From Elysia chlorotica (Eukaryota; Mollusca; Gastropoda; Plakobranchidae): DNA of 64,000 bases. Under the pieces are notes generated by a model, which saw only the letters and a list, made by a program, of their open reading frames with translations, was not told the DNA's origin and searched no databases. Within the stretch, counting starts at the first letter, position 1, and every line of letters starts with the position of its first letter. The DNA is taken from the NCBI GenBank assembly GCA_003991915.1, contig RQTK01000108.1, forward strand, positions 608,115 to 672,114. The letters are read 5' to 3'. Positions 28,874 to 39,500 of this stretch are shown one piece after another. Position numbers and translations under genes: made by a program.

Positions 28874-30754
28874 TAATAATAATAATAATTTTTTTTAAAT
28901 GGTCCAACTTACAAAAGCAACCATCTCAAACTAAAAAGACCATAACAGCAACAAAATTAATCTGCCACGCAACAGATAGGCCCTAAGGTACCTTGATGTC
29001 CAGCTGATTGTCGAGTAGATTGGCGTCTTTTTTACCAGTTTTCTCCGTCTGAGATACAGAAAACTGGCCATCCTCCTCCATCTCCTCCAGCTGCTTTGAG
29101 TATTCCATCTGGTGTAAAAAAAAAGGGCACCTCAATAATTGAAACATCAAATCTGAAATAAAAGGCAGGTCTAGAAACTACTTTAAAGTTATATACACCC
29201 TTTTGCAAAAAAATTGAAAGAAAAAAAAATGATAACAATTGAAGTTAGAGGATACATATATATGTGTATTACAATTATTAATTATTTTCTGCGGTCCAAT
29301 AAAGTACAATTATTTTGAGGCATTTTTCCTTTATTAACTCATTCAAGATGCAGGCCAGGCAAAATTGTGGTCAAACAGAACTGATAATTAAAATGATACT
29401 GCACTTTTTTTTTTAATTTAGCTAGAGAGATTGTAAACAATCTCAGGCAACGATGATTACAAGTCTCAAACATAGATGTTTTGCATAGCACAAGCCTTGG
29501 AGTTAAGAACCAGCGCTTTATACAATTTGCACATATATTTGGAACTACACAAGTTTTGGATAACTACCTTTACACTTTGGCTACGGGAAATAATGAGGCA
29601 AATATATCACAATTATTATAAAGGTTTACTTAAGTCCATGTTTCACCTTTTTCTTCAATTTCTTGAGTTCTTTCTTGCTGAGTTTTGGTTTGTCTTCCGT
29701 AGTGTCTGAGGCTAAAATAAAAAGGATGTATTGAAGATTGCACACACACAAAAACTCAATGCAGAAAAAATAGGAGAAATTATGTATTATGATAAATACA
29801 ATTATAAAATGCTCATACAGCAAGAATACAATAAACAAGAGGATGCAATATTTCAGCAGCAGGCTATATTTTTGGGCCCTTCTCAAAGTTTTGATCTAAT
29901 CAAAGGCAATTCAAATCATAAAGTTTCCATTATATTATAATTTAGAAAAAATGTTATAAAAGTAATTTTACAACTGAGGTGACTCTCCTGATTTATCTAG
30001 AAATTATTCTAATTTTGTGCACATCTCACCAGCACTTGCTGTTTCTTCAGGTGGAATGTATGCGTCTCTGTTTTCCTCTTCCTCTTCCTGCTCAGCCTCT
30101 TCATCCATACCATTTTCATCCTCGTCATCTCTCTCTTGAGCTCTTTGGGCAGCCTCCTCCTGTTTCTTCTTCTTTTGTTCCTCTTTCTTCTTCTCTTGTT
30201 CCTCTTTTTGTTTTTCTCCTTCAATCATTTCTTGTTTTAGAAGATCCATTTTATTGGGTTTTTTCTTCTTATCCTTAAATTTGTAAAATAAAGAGAAATT
30301 GGTTGATGATAGACTGATAAGAGTGATTGTTACTCTCAAACTTTTATTCTTCATCACTTTTAGTATCATTTTCTTTTAAGTTTTATGAAACTAACAAGTA
30401 AAAAACGACAATCATAGAAGAAACTCCCCCATTTATTTTGTTATTCATTGAGTTCGTTCTGGAGCGTGATTATTTCATGATGGACATCATCCTGTGTATC
30501 AATATAATCATTATCAATCTTTCTGTAGTTTCATTGAAGTGTAGCATGTCTCCATTTTATTATTTATAATTAAAAATAGTTTTTATTTCATTACAACAGA
30601 AGTTTCAGCTTACCGCCTTTTTCTTTGGCTTCCGACCATCTCCTTCAGCATCATCATTTGTGGAGAGCTTGCTCATGTCATTGGCTAGTTTGCTTTCATC
30701 CTCATCCTCCTCTCCATGCCATACTTCTTTCTGTGCTTTACTTTTCTTTGGCAT
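13995..30754 (-). CDS. ABCF1: ATP-binding cassette subfamily F member 1 (ABC50)
   Basis: Eighteen coding exons give about 737 residues (human about 845): 30614-30754, 30030-30273, 29647-29711, 28992-29108, 28377-28477, 27229-27454, 26287-26435, 25409-25492, 24865-24989, 24007-24119, 22956-23133, 22326-22400, 21814-21884, 20550-20582, 20208-20279, 16501-16662, 15826-15898 and 13995-14179. Exons 12-15 (22326 to 20279) also exist as a second copy at 17407-18846. The start [12 protein letters not shown] opens a Lys/Glu-rich tail typical of ABC50. NBD1 has Walker A GPNGHGKTT (220-228), signature LSGGW (336-340), Walker B LLMLDEP and the SHD switch (389-391). [11 protein letters not shown] linker follows. 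NBD2 has GPNGVGKST (544-552), LSGGQ (629-633), LDEPTNNLD and SHD (682-684). There are no membrane segments, as expected of ABCF. In animals ABC50 binds eIF2 and ribosomes and promotes translation initiation. An acceptor just upstream of the ATG suggests a non-coding first exon. Confidence 0.95.
14205..14320 (-). mobile_element. SINE fragment (body part)
   Basis: Antisense match to the common SINE body (AGACTAGCGTCTGACAA, then CTGCCACACAAGAGACA) in ABCF1 intron 17. The tRNA-like head is missing. Confidence 0.6.
15310..15390 (-). mobile_element. SINE fragment
   Basis: Short antisense match to the same SINE body (GTGCTGCCACACAGAGTCAG) in ABCF1 intron 17. Confidence 0.5.
15505..15790 (+). mobile_element. 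tRNA-derived SINE, best-preserved copy
   Basis: Head with B box CCCGGTTCGAAACCC near 15560. The body contains TTAGACAGGAGTCC and CCTGCCCTGTCTC. The tail is AGCAACAAACAAAATAAAA. It lies in intron 17 of ABCF1, antisense to the gene. Confidence 0.8.
16693..16960. mobile_element. Diverged MITE copy at the duplication edge
   Basis: Resembles the inverted-repeat element at 26503-26756: a left end like GTGAANCAACCAGG, a central CTATCATTT, and a right part CTCAAAACCCATATTAGTGACG matching CTCTAATTCAAAGCCTATAT. The right inverted repeat is lost. A duplicate lies at 19495-19735. Its left end coincides with the left edge of the ABCF1 tandem duplication. Confidence 0.5.
17407..18846 (-). CDS. ABCF1: ABCF1 exon cassette 12-15, copy A
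   Basis: Exons 18772-18846, 18248-18318, 17755-17787 and 17407-17478, all with GT-AG borders. They have the same lengths as copy B (75, 71, 33, 72 nt). They encode the start of NBD2, including Walker [10 protein letters not shown] and the RKNHRL and [10 protein letters not shown] segments. Five nucleotide differences from copy B over 251 nt are all synonymous. If both cassettes were spliced in series, the joint 15B-12A would break the frame, because exon 12 expects one base from the previous exon. Either one cassette is used per transcript, or the two are alleles placed side by side by the assembler. Confidence 0.88.
17542..17595 (-). other. Orphan exon-like segment, copy A
   Basis: A 48-nt open stretch encoding [16 protein letters not shown]. 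It is bounded by a good acceptor (CCTTTAG) and a weak donor (GTTGCA), between exons 14A and 15A. See the twin at 20342-20397. Probably not a constitutive exon. Confidence 0.3.
19391..19492 (-). pseudogene. Truncated copy of ABCF1 exon 11
   Basis: Matches 22956-23062 including the donor side, but is cut off at the duplication edge, so it lacks the first part of the exon and any acceptor. It cannot be spliced in as an internal exon. Confidence 0.88.
20208..22400 (-). CDS. ABCF1: ABCF1 exon cassette 12-15, copy B
   Basis: Exons 22326-22400, 21814-21884, 20550-20582 and 20208-20279 with intact GT-AG borders. Protein sequence is identical to cassette A. Exon 14B ends in CTG before its donor where 14A ends in CTA. 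Intron 13B-14B carries the solo LTR, so a transcript using this cassette must splice across it. Confidence 0.88.
20342..20397 (-). other. Orphan exon-like segment, copy B
   Basis: A 48-nt open stretch encoding [20 protein letters not shown] matches the start of exon 15 (RIGKYDQHS), so it may be an old partial duplicate of that exon. Four differences from copy A all change the amino acid, unlike the real exons. Confidence 0.3.
20725..21585. repeat. About 90-bp direct duplication flanking the solo LTR
   Basis: 20725-20812 and 21497-21585 both carry CTTCTTTACCAATGTAATAC and the sequence that follows it. In copy A the segment occurs once (near 17940-18010). The duplicated flank is far longer than an LTR target-site duplication, so a second event must have copied it. 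Confidence 0.75.
20880..21489 (+). mobile_element. Solo LTR of an LTR retrotransposon
   Basis: About 610 bp with TGTAAC...GTTACA ends, homologous over its length to 1919-2515 in the opposite orientation. It contains a TATA-like TATAAATAAG near 21207. There is no internal region, so it is read as a solo LTR left by recombination. It is present only in copy B of the ABCF1 duplication, so it arrived after the copies (or haplotypes) separated. Treated as a fossil. Confidence 0.78.
22071..22260 (-). pseudogene. Extra partial copy of ABCF1 exon 13
   Basis: Repeats about 190 bp of 21830-22030: the acceptor and first 50 nt of exon 13 (including the Walker A codons) and the adjacent intron. The exon's 3' end and donor are missing, so it could only act as a decoy acceptor. 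Confidence 0.85.
24128..24215 (-). repeat. Two partial copies of the ABCF1 exon 10 acceptor region
   Basis: The sequence ACATCTTTTTGAAAGTAGCT at the start of exon 10 (about 24102-24121) recurs near 24150 and 24185 with small changes. Each carries its own CAG or TAG-like acceptor on the gene strand. They lie just upstream of the true exon 10 and are potential decoy acceptors. Confidence 0.8.
25190..25355 (-). mobile_element. SINE fragment
   Basis: Antisense SINE body: GGATGGGTACCAAGACTAAT, then TCAGGGTGGGGATACAAGGA. It lies in ABCF1 intron 8. The head is missing. Confidence 0.6.
26503..26756. mobile_element. MITE with about 30-bp terminal inverted repeats
   Basis: The left end GTGAGGCAACCAGG and the right end CCTGGTTGCCTCAC are inverse complements. 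The match continues through TGAATCAGG for about 30 bp with a few mismatches. The element is 254 bp, AT-rich and non-coding. TATA-like sequence on both sides may be the target site. It lies in ABCF1 intron 6. Partial relatives lie at 16693, 19495 and 48218. It is non-autonomous; the superfamily is not certain. Confidence 0.82.
28841..28890. repeat. (AAT)n microsatellite
   Basis: About 16 AAT triplets with one interruption, in ABCF1 intron 4. Confidence 0.95.
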
Positions 30755-32160
30755 TTTGCTGGAAAAAAAAAATAATTAGTGATACAAATATATTTTCTGG
30801 TAATTTGGATAATAAAATAAAACATATATTACTCCTATTTTCCCCACATATGAAAAGAACAATTTAAATTTTTTTTAGAATCTATTTCTTTTGTGAATTC
30901 ACTTTCAGTAGACTTATACTAGGAAAAGTAGATTCTAGATGTAGTCTAGTAATATGTCTATCGATCAAATTATAAACTATAATTATGTTGATAGCTCAAT
31001 CACTAAACTGTAAGTGCTCTCTGTATTCACCTTTTTTTTACCATAAAAATTAAACCATACTTCACATCTCTGATCACTCTTTGGTCTAAGAAAAGATTTC
31101 TTATTGATTGTGAAAACATTGTTATGGCGCGTCACTTGTAAGCGCTACCATGACATTGTATTTACTACCCTAGATCTAGATAGAGGCCTAGATCTTCATC
31201 TAGTTCTGGCATAAATCTTGATCTAAGAACTCTGATTCTGATATAGATCTAGATTCAATCCTTCTGTTTTTAAATTTAGACTTGTTTTGGTTTGTTAAAC
31301 AGAGTGATTTATAAGCTTGTTCCCAGTCGTGCTGCCAAATAGTCTTATTCCCAGCCTGTTTTTTGCCGAGCCACCCTCATGAAAACTGTCCAAGCTATCT
31401 TATCGTTCTGTAAAAATAGATTTAAAAAGCAAACATAAAGCCTATATAAAAAAAGGATGATATTATTGGACTAGGCCTAGATCTATCACTAATTCCAAAC
31501 AGCTCATTTTATCCCACCAAAAAACAAAAAACAAACTCAGGCTAGAAATAATTGTTATATTAGATTAAGATCTAGCTCTAGATCTATCAACATTCATAAC
31601 AAAAGACACATAGTCTAGATCATCTAAAATCTAGATCTAAGCTTGGAGTATATAATAAACTGAAAACGGGAAAAGGTTGTCTTTAAGAAGGAATGAAACA
31701 TACTAAAACCTAGGATAATGTTTCTTATTGTGTTGTTCCGCGAAATAAATAAAATATATAAATCTAGAGTCTAGATCTAGATCTAGATCCAATATGTTAT
31801 TTTTTAAATAAAAAAGAACATGCTCGTTACTCAGGGATTAAAAATAAACAAGGGGCAGTTCTTGTAGTATAATAACCCCACTATAGACAGCCCAGCTGTG
31901 AATAATCGCTACTGAGGCCTACCTCGTTCAGTATAAAATTGAAACTATTTGTCGTTTGAGGTCAGCTCGTTTGTTGTTGTTGGTTTTTTTTTCGACTAGG
32001 CCTAATCTAGATAGATCTATGTTGGTTTCACCATCAACACCATGTACAAGTCATAGGCCTACGGCTTCAAGACAGAAAGTAGAAAATTACTGGACAACCA
32101 GCAATGAAACCACATGAAAAACGAACCGGAAGAAGCCTATCATCATTGAGGTTTTATAGT
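30755..32160 (-). other. ABCF1 upstream region, probable 5' UTR exon and promoter
   Basis: A polypyrimidine tract and AG sit directly before the ABCF1 start context, implying an upstream non-coding exon that I cannot place. The region is AT-rich with many TAGATC/GATCTA palindromic hexamers, densest at 31140-31260 and 31480-31790. No TATA box is convincing. Confidence 0.4.
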
Positions 32161-32509
32161 TGGAAGCGTCATTTCCACCCCTGAACGGGAGCCAGACGTT
32201 CGGTGGTGGCTGTGGTATGGCTAAATAATCAAAAGGCCCATTCGATTGGCGCTTGGGGAGAAGAACAATTATGCATGATCAGCACTGGCACAAGTTACTG
32301 GTAAAGCACCAGAGAATGTTCCCGACATGTGCCAATGTCCTACATGCACAAAGGAGCTTTCATGAAGCCTCACTCCAGTCGACATCTGCAGTCAGGTTAC
32401 CCTATGTTTCCCAACGAGACTTATACGGACACAGGGTCACCAGGCTAGAGGTGAACCGTAGACCTCCAGCTCTCAGCTCAGAGCGGTAGTCCATTCACGT
32501 GCTGACGCT

Positions 32510-33350
32510 CCAAAATGAGGGTGTTCAGTTCAATCCCTTAACTGGGTAGTCGTTGGGAAGACACAACCAACACCTTGCACGACATCGAACGCCATCTCTC
32601 CTTTGGAAATTTTATCTGGGTTGGGCTGTCGAGTATGGTCCATTCCTTCAGATTGTCTCCCCAAAACTTCGCTTATCGCCCGTACTTTCTGTCTTATTGT
32701 GTTCCTGCATCACCGTCATGGCCATAGTGAATATCACGAGAGATCTGTATGTGTATAATTTTAACTTGGTAGAGAGGCTGATGCTTTTGCTGCTACAAGT
32801 TGTGTTTGGGCATACTGGCTGTTGCAATGGCGAGTCTGTCTTGATTTCCACGATGCAACTTCCACAATTAGTGAGCGTGGACCGGAGGTATGTGAAAGAA
32901 GTTACCTTTTAATCTGTTCTCATTCGACCTCTTTGCCCTACGTTCATGCAATATTTGATATTCTATTTGTCAGCTCTTGTAGTTTATTACTGACTTCTCC
33001 AATCAGCTCAATGCCATCGGCGAATTTTAGATTACATACTTGTCGACCTCCGATAGAGATTGAGAGGACATGAAGTTTTGTAATGTCTCTCTAGTGATTG
33101 AGTACAGGTTGAACAGGATTGGTGAGAGAAGACAGCCTTCGCGGACACCGTCCGTTGTATTGAAAAAAGCGTGGTTGTTGTTCTTCAGATATATTGCATT
33201 ATTGGCCGAATTGTATAGCGACTTCATTCTATTTGGACTCGACCTTCTTCTATGCTAAAGTCCCGTAAACCATTCCACAGTCCATTGCACCATACTCTAT
33301 CAAATGATTTTTTGAAGTCTACAATGTTGTGAAAAAGTTCTTTTATGTGC
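32510..33350 (-). mobile_element. Degraded LINE reverse-transcriptase fragment
   Basis: The minus strand shows ordered RT landmarks broken by frameshifts. Near 33340-33260 is NIVDFKKSFDRVW (motif A type). Near 33170-33130 is GVREGCLLSPILFN (motif B type). Near 33040 is GGRQVCNLKFADGIE, where the catalytic Asp-Asp pair is Asp-Gly. Near 32770 is SLSTKLKLY, and near 32640-32540 is NLKEWTILDS...KERWRSM. It is a 5'-truncated, inactive non-LTR element. The RTE- or CR1-like clade is not resolved. Confidence 0.85.
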
Positions 33351-33354
33351 TGTA

Positions 33355-33515
33355 TGTGACTGGCTGAGACAGAAGTCCAGGTCTCACCGCCCTGTCTCGT
33401 GTGTGGCAGCACGTAAATTTGTTAGACGTTAGTCTAGAGGTTCGTCCACACTGTAGCCTATATAGTACTGATTTTGGACGCTAAGCAACAAAACAAAAAC
33501 AAAAATCAAAGTTTG
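33355..33515 (+). mobile_element. SINE body and tail abutting the LINE
   Basis: Contains GCTGAGACAGAAGTCC, GCCCTGTCTCGTGTGTGGCA and a tail AAGCAACAAAACAAAAAC, the common SINE body. The tRNA head is absent; the fragment begins where the LINE reading frame ends. Confidence 0.7.
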
Positions 33516-34289
33516 GAGCTTCTTTACCACTATAATGTGGCGGTAGACGATTTCTTCGACCGTGCTTCGCCATGCCGGAACCCTGGTTGTTCTTCTACCA
33601 GGTGTTTTTCAGTTTCGTTTTAGAGTCTGTAAAGGGTAACCCTTAGCATTGACTTGATGCAGTACATAATTAAATGGATTGCCCTGGGTATTATTGGCAA
33701 TTTTGTTCATTCTTTTGGCCATTTATTGTTTTCCCAGATCTGTTGGCACGGAGTTGTCTTCAATGTTACCAATTCTGTCCCGTTACTTGATGAGCTATGC
33801 TGGGCTTTTGTAGACCCCCGGCGATTTATCTGCTAGATAGACTTCTGATCGCCGCTTCTACTTCTTCTCTCATGGTGGGTAGCGTAAAGCGCTCCTTAAG
33901 TGTTCTTATTTCTTTTTTTAATAAATATATTGGTATGTGGTTGTATTGGAAGGCTGTGCAGTTGTTTGTTTGTTGTTGTTGTTGTTGTTTTTTTTTTTTT
34001 ACAGCATTCTGTCCGTCTGATCAGTACTTCAGAGCTCTTAATTAAGGCGTGGAACAAAATTAATAAATAGCTCTGCCGTGTACCCAAAATCGTTTCTATT
34101 ACAGGTGTGCGGTACATGTACCAGAAATACATGTACGTCATTCAACATGATAATTTATTAGCTCTAGCAGATATACGTACAAAGAATGTTGTTAAATTTC
34201 ATTATTCCTGTATCAAGCAAACGGTCTTGTATATAATGCAGTCTTATATAATGATTTCTAAAACTCATGCCATTCAACTTTTTGCCTTT

Positions 34290-34458
34290 GTCTTTGCCTC
34301 TCTTTATCTCTCCTGTCTATCCATCTGTCTGTCAGCCCGTCTGCCTACCTGCCTGCCTCTGTCTCCCTCTCTTTCTCTCTCTCACCCTCTCTCTCCCTAT
34401 CTATCTTTCATTGCACCTCTCTCTCTCACCCTCTCTCTCCCTATCTATCTTTCATCGC

Positions 34459-34503
<45 letters not shown>

Positions 34504-34680
34504 GCATCATACAGCATCTTAACGTACAGATACCACAATAATTATGGCATTGGATCCAACATCAAAAGATAAATGAACGTCGCTAGATAGATCCCTCTCT
34601 CTCATTCTCTCCCTCTTTCTCTCCCCCCTCTCTCTCCCCCTCTTTTTTTATTTCCCTCTTTCTCTTTCTGAAACAGCAAC
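34290..34680. repeat. CT-rich low-complexity tract
   Basis: CT-rich sequence including a pure (CT)n run near 34461-34502 and a duplicated unit CTCACCCTCTCTCTCCCTAT. The Ser/Leu-rich frames here are artefacts. Confidence 0.9.
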
Positions 34681-34769
34681 GGAGCGGCAGCCTCTAGGTA
34701 TAGTAAACTTTGATCAAAGAAAGCAAAAACTCATTCCCCTAGTTTAACGTCTCCTAGGTCTCAACAAGG

Positions 34770-34945
34770 TATGTGCGGGGACGGCACCCCGGGGCGGGAT
34801 ACCTGAAACTTGATCAGCTACATAATACTGACGCCAAACCAGTAGGCAAAAAAACAAAACAAAAAACGCGGCGATCAGACGGGAATCGAACTCCAGCCTT
34901 CCACATAGAAGGCACACGCTCTATCTTTCGTCCCCTGCCCCCCTC
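34770..34945 (-). mobile_element. tRNA-derived SINE, second family
   Basis: On the minus strand: a tRNA-like head with B box GAGTTCGATTCCCG near 34885, then a short body containing ACTGGTTTGGCGTCAGTATT and GGGGTGCCGTCCCCG. The body differs from the common SINE family in this window. Confidence 0.6.
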
Positions 34946-35054
34946 CCCTCCTTCCCGCAGCTTTAAGGTCCCAGGTTTCCATGCTTGTTCTATTACGATT
35001 GAGGGGGATTTATTTGGCCAAATGTGTTTATGACTAGGATATCATCGCTGTAGA

Positions 35055-35170
35055 TGATTTAGAGCGCTCAGTTACCGTATGCTAGTGGTCTGAACTAACT
35101 AGCAAAAGCTCCCAGGTTCGATTCTCATCTGATGCACCGTGTCCGAATAGGCAAACACTGGTGCAGTGCG
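35055..35170 (+). mobile_element. tRNA-derived SINE fragment
   Basis: A-box-like GCGCTCAGTTACCG and B box CCAGGTTCGATTCTC about 45 bp apart, followed by an AT-rich tail. It is too diverged for a tRNA gene. Confidence 0.5.
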
Positions 35171-35409
35171 CTTCTAATATATATATTTTTAAGGAAATCT
35201 AAAGAACAAAAACCACAATGCTGATTGCAGCACTCTTTCCATCAATTTAAAGCAAGTAAGTCCTCTCCAATACTAATTGTCCATGTCAAGGAGATCTTGG
35301 TGATCTTGAAAGACCCCCCCCCCCCTTTTTTTTTGCGTCTTTTTTCACTGCCGCTTTTCGTCAGTGCTGTACCAACTGAAGCTCCGGGTTGATTATTGTA
35401 ACAGGGAGA

Positions 35410-35545
35410 TTTCTTATAGTTAAAAGTCTCTTCTGTTGTCAAGGAAGATCCTGTACCGCGACAGGTCCCAAGACTGACCTCTGACAGTTTCCGTGCTGCC
35501 ACACACGAGACAGGGCGGGGATCCCTGGATTCCTGTCTTAACTGA
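35410..35545 (-). mobile_element. SINE fragment
   Basis: Antisense copy of the common SINE body: CCAAGACTGACCTCTGACAG, GTGCTGCCACACACGAGACA and CTGGATTCCTGTCTTAACTG. Confidence 0.7.
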
Positions 35546-35823
35546 TCAATATTGTTTTTTACACCAACAAGCATGTTCTTTGGTTGATCCTTGTTTGTTT
35601 GGTTCAAACATCAGAGATTCCACAAACCTAAACATTGCCCGCTATCAGGGGTTCATATGCAGTGGTTCCCCTGACAATCGGAATGGTGTACTTAGCATAT
35701 TATTGTGACACATATTAAGCGTGGCCACTCATTATCATTCACATGAAATTCAGCAAGATGATTTTAGATAATTCATAATTTTTTATGTGAAATTGCCCGA
35801 TTACCGGGGGTAGGAGGAAAATA

Positions 35824-35893
35824 AAACAACAATAACAACAAGAAAAAGAACAATAACAGCAGCAGCAGCATCATCAACAACAACAAAAACATC

Positions 35894-35945
<52 letters not shown>
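35824..35945. repeat. (CAA)n/(CAG)n microsatellite
   Basis: AAC/CAG triplets running into about 17 pure CAA triplets (35893-35944). Confidence 0.95.
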
Positions 35946-36548
35946 CATTTATTTATGGTTTCTTCCGGATGGAGAGCAGAGATCCCCGACATAAGTCGCA
36001 TTACGAAACCAACTTCAGAATCAATGAAGCAACAGAAAGAATAAAAGCATCCGTGTCTTGCAACACACACATCCATTATTAGCACAGTGGAAAAAGTAGC
36101 TGAGCTATAATTAGAACTATTTGGAAATACATGGGTGATGTGGTTTTCGATAGATCAATACAAGTCAATGATATACTCCACAAACGTGTTTTAAGAAACA
36201 TAATTACCCCTTTCATTATAAAATAATTCTTTGGTTAAAAAAATTGATGAGCACAGGCCTAATTGTTCATCCAATTCGTGAAACATCGTCATCAACATTT
36301 TTGAGAAACTCATCGCCATCAACATTATTGAGAAGCTAGTAACAAACAAAGCTGATGATCGATATGGACCAGCGATACTTGCAGTTTGTAGCCTTGACCG
36401 ACTGAGCCTGGATCGAGTTTGAGGAGTGTGTAGTGCTATTAGGCCTAGTGCAAGCGGCCATTACAGCAGAAGAACAGACAGTGGGATTATTTCGAGTTTC
36501 AACAGTGTTTTTTTCGTACCTTGGAAAGAAATCTTGCTTTTCGGCAGC

Positions 36549-39500
36549 ATGGGTTTCGAAACGTGTGGTCCAAATGAAGTGATGGTGGTTTCAGGTAAGT
36601 AAAATGCATCTGACATTCATACATTTCGGTATTTTTTCGATCTGAGGTCCCAAACACATCAACATACCTTGCATACCAAATGCAAAGCCAGAAATTCTTG
36701 ATTTAGATATCTAGATTAGGTTTTCAACATGTAATGAGCACACCCTTACAATTTATTGGTACGGGTTTCTTTGATCATAATACATTTTCATGACTTGCAG
36801 ATTTATCGAAGCTTAAAAGATTGATTATCTATTGTAAATCATTACTAAGTAAATGAGACTGGGTGGAACTTAATCATCAATGGGCAGACTCCAAGCACCA
36901 CCATAAATGCCATCTCTGTATGTAAATTTAGATATAGAGATCTATTTATCTAGATAAAGGGGTAAAGGATTATTGGTACTCATTTGAGGTGCCCAATTTG
37001 GTACTAAATGAATAAAAGTCAGGAAAGTATCTAGAATCTAGATCTAGATCTAGCTCTCGCAAACGGCCCATGAAAGTTTGTTCCGCTGTTTTGTGAAGTT
37101 AGCTAAGGAGCCTTTCAAAGTAAAAGCTGAATATAGGCATACATAATTGCACTTGAAAATCAAAAACCAAAAGCTATGAAAGAGATGATAGAAAGAAGAT
37201 AGAGTACTAGAGAGGAGGGAGAGAGAGTGGAGGATTTAGAGGAACTTCCCAATCCGGCTCCTTGTCTTGTGGCTTGTCATTATGTGGGACAGACTCATGA
37301 GTTGACCGGTGGATGTCAATCTTAATCAATGTTAGCCTTGTTAAGGTGTACTTGTATCCAAAATTCCTATCTCGGGTGGGTAAGCCAAACTTGATCACCA
37401 TTGCCGTGTGATTGCGAACACCAATTTGATTTTAAAATTTATTTTTTCTTATAATTGTGTTTGATCAACACCTAAGTCATTCACCACTGACATCTCTCGG
37501 TTGTTTGAGGATGTACTCTTTTTAAGAAGGAACGTTGAAATCTTAAAAGGGACACATTTCTAGTATTAAATTGTTACAATTGAGGTACAGGAAAACAGGT
37601 CTGTTAGCAATACATGAACAGATTCAATGTTAATGAATACATTTTAAACAATTGAATTGCCAAAGTCCTCTTTAGAGCCCAATCACAGGGTTAACATCTT
37701 AAAAAACATTTGTATAGTTTGGTATATTCTTGAACAGAGACCAGTCTACCCACACTATACACGTTTCATTCTTCATTATAAAATAACTGTTCAGGAAGTG
37801 AACTTCATCTTGATGTCTCGCTCAAAGTGTTTTTGTTTGATTTTAATATTAGAGGTTTAAGGCTTTTTTTTTGGTGTGCTCTTGCTGATTTTGTAAAACT
37901 CTTTAATTTACTGCTCAACTATTCTTAACAGTTAACTCAACTCCCCTTCCCTGTTTTGAAAATATAAAATTTTTCTTCTTGTAATATATATTATTGACTC
38001 AGGAAAAACTGGAATCAAGCAACAAACTATGATGATACTAGGCTAGAGCATTATTGATCTAGATTGAACTTACTATCTTGCTAGTTGAAATAAAGTTTGT
38101 AAAACTTTAGTTCAAGTATTACTTTAGCAATTTTCTTTTTTGCTTACTTTATTACCATTGATTATGGCAAATTAACTTAAGCAGCAGAATATAATGCTCT
38201 ACGGAGGACCAAAAGGTCTAGATTTTCAAAGATTGATACCAGTGTTTTCACAAGTTTTTTACAACCTCTGTCCAGGATGCTGCCACTCAGAGTCTGTGTT
38301 CATCCCTGGAGGGCGTGTCTTTGTCTGGCCGGGAATACAGCGGCTGCAAAGGTTTGTGATACTCATTGAGTAGGCAGCGCAAAGGCTCTGTCACCTGTAT
38401 AGATTAGAAATCGTTTGAGTATCAAGTGAAAACTTGTAATAATTTTTGAACATACCGTACAGTTTTTGTCTTACAGGTGCCAATTAAATGAAAGTGTGTC
38501 ATGAAATTTAGAAAGTTTTTATTTAGTTTGATTAGGTTTACTCCTCATTTTGTGTTTCTAGAGCAAATTGGAGTTAACTTTTTAAAACACACAATTTTAT
38601 AAATATATTTATAGAGATCTATCCTTTAACATAATTGAGTTAAAAAACATGAGGAACCATGGTTCAATGACAAGCAAATTGTGATCCCGCATTTAAGTTA
38701 AGACCTTGGAAAAATTGTGACGTTTAGCCTTATAAGGCCTTTTAAGTCAAACATTCAATTGAATTGTTTACTGTCAAATAAATGTATTATTTATATAAAG
38801 TGCAATTGGAACCCAAAGCCCACTAATGCCTCCATTCATCTTGCATTACTTGATCATGATTTACAGATTAGGTATTACTAAACCTAGCTCGGTGTGCAAC
38901 TCACACGGTTAACAAATCACATTTAAGCTAAGTAAAAGTCATATACTGGGCTTAGTTGATGCTATGTTAGTGGTTTTACGACTTTGGTGTAGCTAAAATA
39001 ATAATTTGTCACTCCGCCAAAATTTTAATGGACATTTGCAGCTGATCCACAGACACCCCTCCCCCCAAAAAAAGAAAAAATGTACAGTTTTTTTTACACA
39101 CACAATTGTGCAAAGCTTAAATAGATGAGTACTACATGACTATTCTAGAATTCTCTGGGGAAAGGAGCTCACAAAATATAAATTGTGTAGAGTACACTAT
39201 AATAGTAATTTTTGTTTTGGCAAAGCAAGTAGGTGTAAGCATTATTATTATTTTGCCAGAATTTGCCTGGATATTGATATCTAGACCAAAGTGGAACTAG
39301 ATCTCTAGTTCAATATCATTATATCTTTATTCTATCTGAAGAAAATACTGAGGTCATGTTCAAACCACAAAGTAATTATTTTTGAAGAGCAATAACTGCA
39401 ATTTATACATGAATCTATATTGAACCTTAGAATTTAGATGTTTTAATCTATATTCAAAATTACATTAGCAACTGGGCTGTATGAAAGAGCCTACAGTTCA

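Noticed and set aside
32160-32505. Possible zinc-finger (C2H2) tail of a LINE protein
   Set aside because: Cys pairs appear in one frame (CPTCTKEL) but the expected His residues and frame continuity are absent.
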